Positions 8,211 to 11,162 of a stretch of 11,162 nucleotides of DNA are shown here, in pieces (position 1 is the stretch's first letter; each line of letters begins with the position of its first letter). Source of the stretch: RHKX01 sp035759925 (lineage in GTDB: Bacteria; Actinomycetota; Thermoleophilia; Solirubrobacterales; 70-9); NCBI GenBank assembly GCA_035759925.1, contig DASTTY010000022.1, positions 1 through 11,162 on the forward strand, written 5' to 3'. The position numbers and the translations under genes are program-made. The notes beneath the pieces are model-generated. The model did not search any database. It was not told the DNA's origin and was given only the letters and a program-made list of their open reading frames with translations.

Positions 8211-8825
8211 CTAGCTCGCGACCGGCTCCGCGTTGACCGCGGCGCGGCTCTCGATCACGCGGTCGACGATGTTGTACTCGACCGCCTCCTCGGCGCTCAT
8301 GAAGTAGTCGCGCTCGGTGTCACGCTTGACGCGCTCGATGTCCTGGCCGGTGTGCTTGGCGATGATCTCGTCGAGCCGGCGGCGGATGTCGATGATCTCC
8401 TTGGCGTGGATCTCGATGTCGGTCGCCTGCCCCTGGAACCCGCCGGAGACCTGATGGATCAGGATCTTCGAGTTCGGGGTCGCCATCCGCTTGCCGGCGG
8501 CGCCGCCGCCGAGCAGCAGCGCGCCCATGCTCATCGCGATCCCGACGCAGATCGTCTGGACGTCGGGCTTGATGTACTGCATCGTGTCGTAGATCGCCAG
8601 GCCGGCGTAGACGGACCCGCCCGGCGAGTTGATGTACATCGAGATGTCCTTGTCCGGGTCCTCGGACTCGAGATGGATCAGCTGAGCGACGATCAGGTTG
8701 GCGATGTCCTCGGTGACGGGCGTGCCGAGGAAGATGATCCGCTCGTTGAGCAGGCGCGAGTAGATGTCGAACGCACGCTCGCCGCGCGAGGTCTGCTCGA
8801 CCACCATGGGGACCATCGGGCTCAT
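8211..8825 (-). CDS. clpP: ClpP, proteolytic subunit of the Clp protease
   Basis: ClpP forms the two-ring, 14-subunit serine protease chamber that degrades proteins unfolded by ClpX. The 204 residues include the triad Ser99 (in GIAMSMGA), His124 (in ILIHQ) and Asp173 (in DTERDYF), with the same spacing as E. coli S97, H122 and D171. The SPGGSVYAG oxyanion region is at 67-75. Only one clpP is present here, whereas mycobacteria and streptomycetes carry tandem copies; a second copy may exist elsewhere. The ATG at 8825 has no Shine-Dalgarno, and a TAGACT box lies nine bases upstream, so the mRNA is probably leaderless or nearly so. Two further in-frame ATGs (residues 4 and 7) are less well placed. 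The stop codon directly abuts that of the convergent secreted-protein gene. Confidence 0.98.
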   Translation of the reverse strand: MSPMVPMVVEQTSRGERAFDIYSRLLNERIIFLGTPVTEDIANLIVAQLIHLESEDPDKDISMYINSPGGSVYAGLAIYDTMQYIKPDVQTICVGIAMSMGALLLGGGAAGKRMATPNSKILIHQVSGGFQGQATDIEIHAKEIIDIRRRLDEIIAKHTGQDIERVKRDTERDYFMSAEEAVEYNIVDRVIESRAAVNAEPVAS

Positions 8826-8834
8826 CGGCGCGCC

Positions 8835-8862
8835 AGTCTATAGAAGCGCTCCGGCGGCCCAA
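8835..8862 (-). promoter_or_regulatory. Candidate promoter for clpP
   Basis: On the minus strand TTGGGC (8862-8857), a 16-base spacer and TAGACT (8840-8835) resemble a -35/-10 pair. The -10 ends nine bases before the ATG at 8825, implying a leader of zero to three bases. The rest of the 212-base gap to the divergent gene at 9038 shows nothing I can name beyond that gene's Shine-Dalgarno. Confidence 0.5.
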
Positions 8863-9037
8863 CCGGCGTCGGCGGCGCGATCCGCTGGTAGGTTGCCGGA
8901 ATCAGGCCGGTCAGGTGAGAGCGATCGGGGACGCGAGCGCAACCGTGGACGCCTTCACGAGTTATGGCCGAAGGACAACCAGCGAACATCGAAAACGCAC
9001 CAGCGGCCCGGTTCCCCTGGCCCTGGAAGGGAGAACG

Positions 9038-9481
9038 ATGAAGAGAACCACCACCGGCGCGATCGTCATCGCGATCGTCGCGTCCCTTGCCCTGGCCGGA
9101 ACGGCCCTCGCCGGGTCGAAGACGATCCGTCAGACGGGTCAGATCGTCGGCGACAGCGCGACCTCGGTGAAGCTCCGCGTCAAGGTCAAGAACGGTGACG
9201 CGAAGAAGGTCTCGGGTTACAAGGCCAAGAAGGTGCTGACCCGCTGCGACGGCGTCGCCAAGCGCTTCACCTACCTGGCTCTCGACCCGATCCCGGTCGA
9301 CTCGAGCGGCGACTTCGACGCCGTCCTGACGGATGACTCGATCGGCCTCAAGATCTCGCTTAAGGGCGAGGTCAAGCGCCATGGCAAGGCGGTCGTCGGA
9401 ACGATCAAGACCAACAAGTTCAAGAACAAGAAGCAGACCTGCAAGGCGCCGAAGCAGAAGTTCAAGACCTCCAACAAGTAG
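9038..9481 (+). CDS. Small secreted lysine-rich protein, family unknown (paralogue B)
   Basis: This 147-residue protein has a clear signal peptide, MKRTTTGAIVIAIVASLALA followed by GTALA-GS, with likely cleavage after ALA at about residue 25. The ATG at 9038 has AAGGGAG just upstream. The frame extends further 5', but that part lacks a ribosome site and reads through non-conserved sequence. The mature chain is strikingly rich in lysine, especially the last 30 residues (KTNKFKNKKQTCKAPKQKFK), although high-GC genomes tend to prefer Arg. Two cysteines, C70 and C135, match C71 and C135 of the protein at 7773. From G110 to C135 the two align ungapped (KR, AV, GT, N and C shared). An exported, disulfide-stabilised beta-rich domain is a reasonable inference. 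Its partner or ligand is unknown. It converges on tig. Confidence 0.85.
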   Translation: MKRTTTGAIVIAIVASLALAGTALAGSKTIRQTGQIVGDSATSVKLRVKVKNGDAKKVSGYKAKKVLTRCDGVAKRFTYLALDPIPVDSSGDFDAVLTDDSIGLKISLKGEVKRHGKAVVGTIKTNKFKNKKQTCKAPKQKFKTSNK

Positions 9482-9491
9482 GAGGCGAGCC

Positions 9492-9517
9492 GAGCCGCGC
9501 CGGCTTCGACACGGCTC
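9492..9517. terminator. Weak hairpin between convergent genes
   Basis: GAGCCG (9492-9497) and CGGCTC (9512-9517) can form a 6-bp stem with a 14-base loop in the 45-base gap between the convergent stop codons of the secreted protein and trigger factor. Being symmetric, it could act for both strands. There is no T-run. Confidence 0.35.
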
Positions 9518-9526
9518 AGCGGCGGG

Positions 9527-10924
9527 TCAGTCGTCGTCGCCGGGGGTCCAGAGGTCCCCGGCGGCGGCCCGACCCTCGCCCTCGGGGGTCCAGAGCTTCT
9601 CGCGGGCCTCGGCCCGGTCCATCTCGATCGGCTTCGCGGCCTCGACGATCAGCTCGGCGGCCTTGCGCATCCTGATCTCCTCGATCAGCAGCGCGTCGCG
9701 GCCCTCGGCGCGGATCCGCTTCAGGAGCTTCTCCGGCTTGCCCTTCTCGCCGGCCGGCGGTGCGAGCGCCTCGAGCAGCTCATCCTCCGATACCTCGATC
9801 CCCTCGGCGTCGGCGACGGCGGCGAGGACGGCCTCGCGCTTGAGCCCGGACTCGGCGTCACCGCGGGCGTCGGCGATCGCCTCGTCGCGATCCTTGCCCT
9901 GGATCTGCAGGTAGGTCGCCGGATCCATCCCCTGCTGTTGGAGCGAGCGCTCGACCCGCTCCCAGATCTCGGTCGCGCGGCTCGTGACGATCTCGTCGGG
10001 GAGATCGATCGTCGCGTTGGCGACGGCCGCGTCGATCGCCGCATCGTTGAACTGGTGCTCGACGCGATGCTCGGCCTGGTGGAGCAGCCGCGACTCGATG
10101 TCGCCGCGGAGCTCCGCGAGCGTGTCGAAGTCGGAGTTGTCGGCGGCGAAGTCGTCGTCGAGCTCGGGAAGCTGCTTCTCGCGAACCTCCTTGACCGCGA
10201 CCTCGAAGCTCGCCTCCTTGCCCGACAGATGCTCGGCGTGGTACTCGTCCGGGAAGGTGACCTCGACCGTACGCGCGTCGCCGGCCTCGCTGCCGGTGAG
10301 CTGCTCGTTGAAGCCCTCGATCAGCGTCTCGGAGCCGAGCTCGAGCAGGAAGTCGGTGGCGGTGCCGCCCTCGAAGGGCTCGCCGTCGATCGAGCCGGTG
10401 TAGTCGATCACGATGAAGTCGCCGTCGCCGGCGGCCCGCTCGACGGTCTCGAGGCCGGCCAAGCTCTCCCGCATCCGCTCGATCTCGGCGTCGATCGCCT
10501 CCGCCGGCACCTCGGGCTCGGGGCGCCCGACCTCGATCCCCTTGTACTCGCCGAGCTTCGCCTCGGGCCGGACGCCGACCTCGATCGTGAACTCGAGCGG
10601 ATCGCCCTCAGCGGGCGCGTCCGGCATGTCGAGCTGCGGATCGCCGACCGGCGTGACCCCGGAGGCGATCATCGCCCGCTCGTACCAGCCGGGAAGCCCC
10701 TCGCGAAGCGCCTCCTCCATCACCGCGTCGCGGCCGATCCGCTGCAGGACCAGCTGCGGCGGGACCTTGCCCTTGCGGAAGCCGGGCATCTTCATCTCGT
10801 TCGCGAAGCTGCGCGCCGCCGACTGCAGGCGCTTGTCCACCTCCTCGGCAGGAACGGTCGCGGCGATCTTGACCTTCGACTCGGGGAGGGCGGTGACCTC
10901 GGTCTTGACTTCGGGCTGCGGCAT
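9527..10924 (-). CDS. tig: Trigger factor, ribosome-associated chaperone / prolyl isomerase
   Basis: Trigger factor binds the ribosome exit tunnel and shields nascent chains. The 465 residues show the full family layout. The N-terminal ribosome-binding domain has the signature GFRKGKVP (48-55). The FKBP-type isomerase domain spans about 165-250 (DGDFIVIDYTGSIDG, ending VAVKEVREKQLPELDDDFA). The helical chaperone domain fills the rest. The C-terminal tail is unusual: LWTP occurs twice, at 444-447 and 458-461, and the chain ends in three aspartates. The ATG at 10924 has no Shine-Dalgarno, and TAAGGT ends nine bases upstream, so a leaderless transcript is likely. tig heads the clpP/clpX cluster as in many bacteria, but here a plus-strand gene lies between tig and clpP. 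Confidence 0.97.
   Translation of the reverse strand: MPQPEVKTEVTALPESKVKIAATVPAEEVDKRLQSAARSFANEMKMPGFRKGKVPPQLVLQRIGRDAVMEEALREGLPGWYERAMIASGVTPVGDPQLDMPDAPAEGDPLEFTIEVGVRPEAKLGEYKGIEVGRPEPEVPAEAIDAEIERMRESLAGLETVERAAGDGDFIVIDYTGSIDGEPFEGGTATDFLLELGSETLIEGFNEQLTGSEAGDARTVEVTFPDEYHAEHLSGKEASFEVAVKEVREKQLPELDDDFAADNSDFDTLAELRGDIESRLLHQAEHRVEHQFNDAAIDAAVANATIDLPDEIVTSRATEIWERVERSLQQQGMDPATYLQIQGKDRDEAIADARGDAESGLKREAVLAAVADAEGIEVSEDELLEALAPPAGEKGKPEKLLKRIRAEGRDALLIEEIRMRKAAELIVEAAKPIEMDRAEAREKLWTPEGEGRAAAGDLWTPGDDD
9541..9595 (-). repeat. Direct repeat encoding the doubled LWTP motif in tig
   Basis: CGGGGGTCCAGAG occurs at 9541-9553 and 9583-9595, identical over 13 bases and 42 bases (14 codons) apart. 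On the coding strand it specifies the two LWTP motifs of the trigger factor tail, suggesting an in-frame duplication or strong selection on the motif. Confidence 0.75.
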
Positions 10925-10933
10925 CGCGCGGGA

Positions 10934-10939
10934 ACCTTA
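10934..10939 (-). promoter_or_regulatory. Candidate -10 box (TAAGGT) for tig
   Basis: TAAGGT on the minus strand ends nine bases before the tig ATG at 10924, placing the transcription start at or within about three bases of the start codon. No -35 like TTGACA is visible in the GC-rich spacer. Confidence 0.5.
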
Positions 10940-10981
10940 GAGACCGCCCCCCGCTCGCGGCCCCCGCCCTCGCCGAGGCTC

Positions 10982-10987
10982 TACGGT
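10982..10987 (+). promoter_or_regulatory. Candidate -10 box (TACGGT) for the reductase-like gene
   Basis: TACGGT ends seven bases before the ATG at 10995, the spacing expected for a leaderless actinobacterial transcript. There is no Shine-Dalgarno. No -35 is visible. Confidence 0.5.
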
Positions 10988-10994
10988 TCCCGCC

Positions 10995-11162
10995 ATGAGC
11001 GTCAGACGCGAGAAGCAAGAGGGGCTCGAGCCGGGCACGACCGCGGTCGGCACCTGGAGCGGCGGCCGCTTCATGAACTTCGGCGAGAAGGTCGACGAGG
11101 AGCGGCTCGAGGCCGTGCTCCGCCCCGGCGACGGCATCGCGACGGTGCTGACCGCCGACACC
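10995..11162 (+). CDS. Aldo/keto reductase-like protein, N-terminal fragment
   Basis: The first 56 residues of a gene that runs off the right edge. It begins MSVRREKQEGLEPGTTAV, then GTWSGGRFMNFGEKVDEERL, and ends DGIATVLTADT. The order GTW-SGG, a DEERL helix, then DGI and a final ADT resembles the start of aldo/keto reductases, where the DT would be the beginning of the DTAxxYG motif carrying the catalytic Asp and Tyr. The catalytic tyrosine and lysine lie outside the window, so the family call is provisional. Such enzymes reduce carbonyls with NADPH in the cytoplasm. The ATG at 10995 follows a -10-like box by seven bases. The gene is divergent from tig across a 70-base gap. Confidence 0.65.
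   Translation, partial: MSVRREKQEGLEPGTTAVGTWSGGRFMNFGEKVDEERLEAVLRPGDGIATVLTADT

Larger units (their letters stand above)
10928..10993. repeat. Inverted repeat spanning the divergent tig / reductase promoters
   Basis: The 15 bases at 10928-10942 and the 15 bases at 10979-10993 are reverse complements with one mismatch (CTCTAAGGTTCCCGC on the minus strand against CTCTACGGTTCCCGC on the plus strand), 36 bases apart. Each arm contains the -10-like box and the bases leading into the ATG of its own gene. Confidence 0.7.

Noticed and set aside
8915..9037. Upstream extension of the secreted protein at 9038
   Set aside because: The extra 41 codons lack a ribosome site and would bury the signal peptide inside the protein.

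Overview
The window is high-GC DNA, almost fully coding, and looks like an actinobacterial core-genome segment. It is probably from the class Thermoleophilia (Solirubrobacterales-like). Three things point there. The minus strand carries tig, clpP, clpX, valS, folC and ndk in that order, the same backbone order known for Mycobacterium and other Actinobacteria. There is one clpP rather than the tandem clpP1-clpP2 of mycobacteria. A gene joining an AbiEi-like winged helix to a DUF559 nuclease domain is present, a family I recall as abundant in Solirubrobacterales. The class-level assignment is inference.

Layout, read in the direction of minus-strand transcription from right to left. Trigger factor (tig, 10924-9527) is followed by the ClpP protease (8825-8211), the ClpX unfoldase (7523-6231), a frameshifted AbiEi/DUF559 gene (6130-5184), valyl-tRNA synthetase (5129-2547) and folylpolyglutamate synthase (2550-1297). 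A tiny membrane protein (1333-1214), a membrane-anchored double zinc-ribbon protein (1143-457) and nucleoside diphosphate kinase (412 to the left edge, incomplete) complete that strand. On the plus strand are two small secreted, lysine-rich proteins, one between clpX and clpP (7773-8210) and one between clpP and tig (9038-9481). At the right edge is the start of a gene resembling an aldo/keto reductase (10995 onward), divergent from tig.

Functionally the right half is protein quality control: a ribosome-bound chaperone and the ClpXP protease. The left half is housekeeping: tRNA charging, folate polyglutamylation and nucleotide balance. The two secreted proteins resemble each other, with cysteines at 71/135 and 70/135 and an ungapped match around the second cysteine. 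They interrupt the tig-clpP-clpX order, so clpP and clpX probably have their own promoters.

The start signals fall into two groups. tig, clpP, valS and the reductase-like gene have a TANNNT -10-like box 7-9 bases before an ATG and no clear Shine-Dalgarno, which suggests leaderless transcripts. folC and clpX instead seem to start at CTG codons behind strong Shine-Dalgarno sites, and the first secreted protein starts at TTG behind one. I see no rRNA, tRNA, CRISPR array, insertion sequence or complete undescribed defence system. The most interesting points are the CTG starts, the secreted paralogue pair, the mirror-image tig/reductase promoter and a duplicated LWTP motif at the trigger factor C-terminus.
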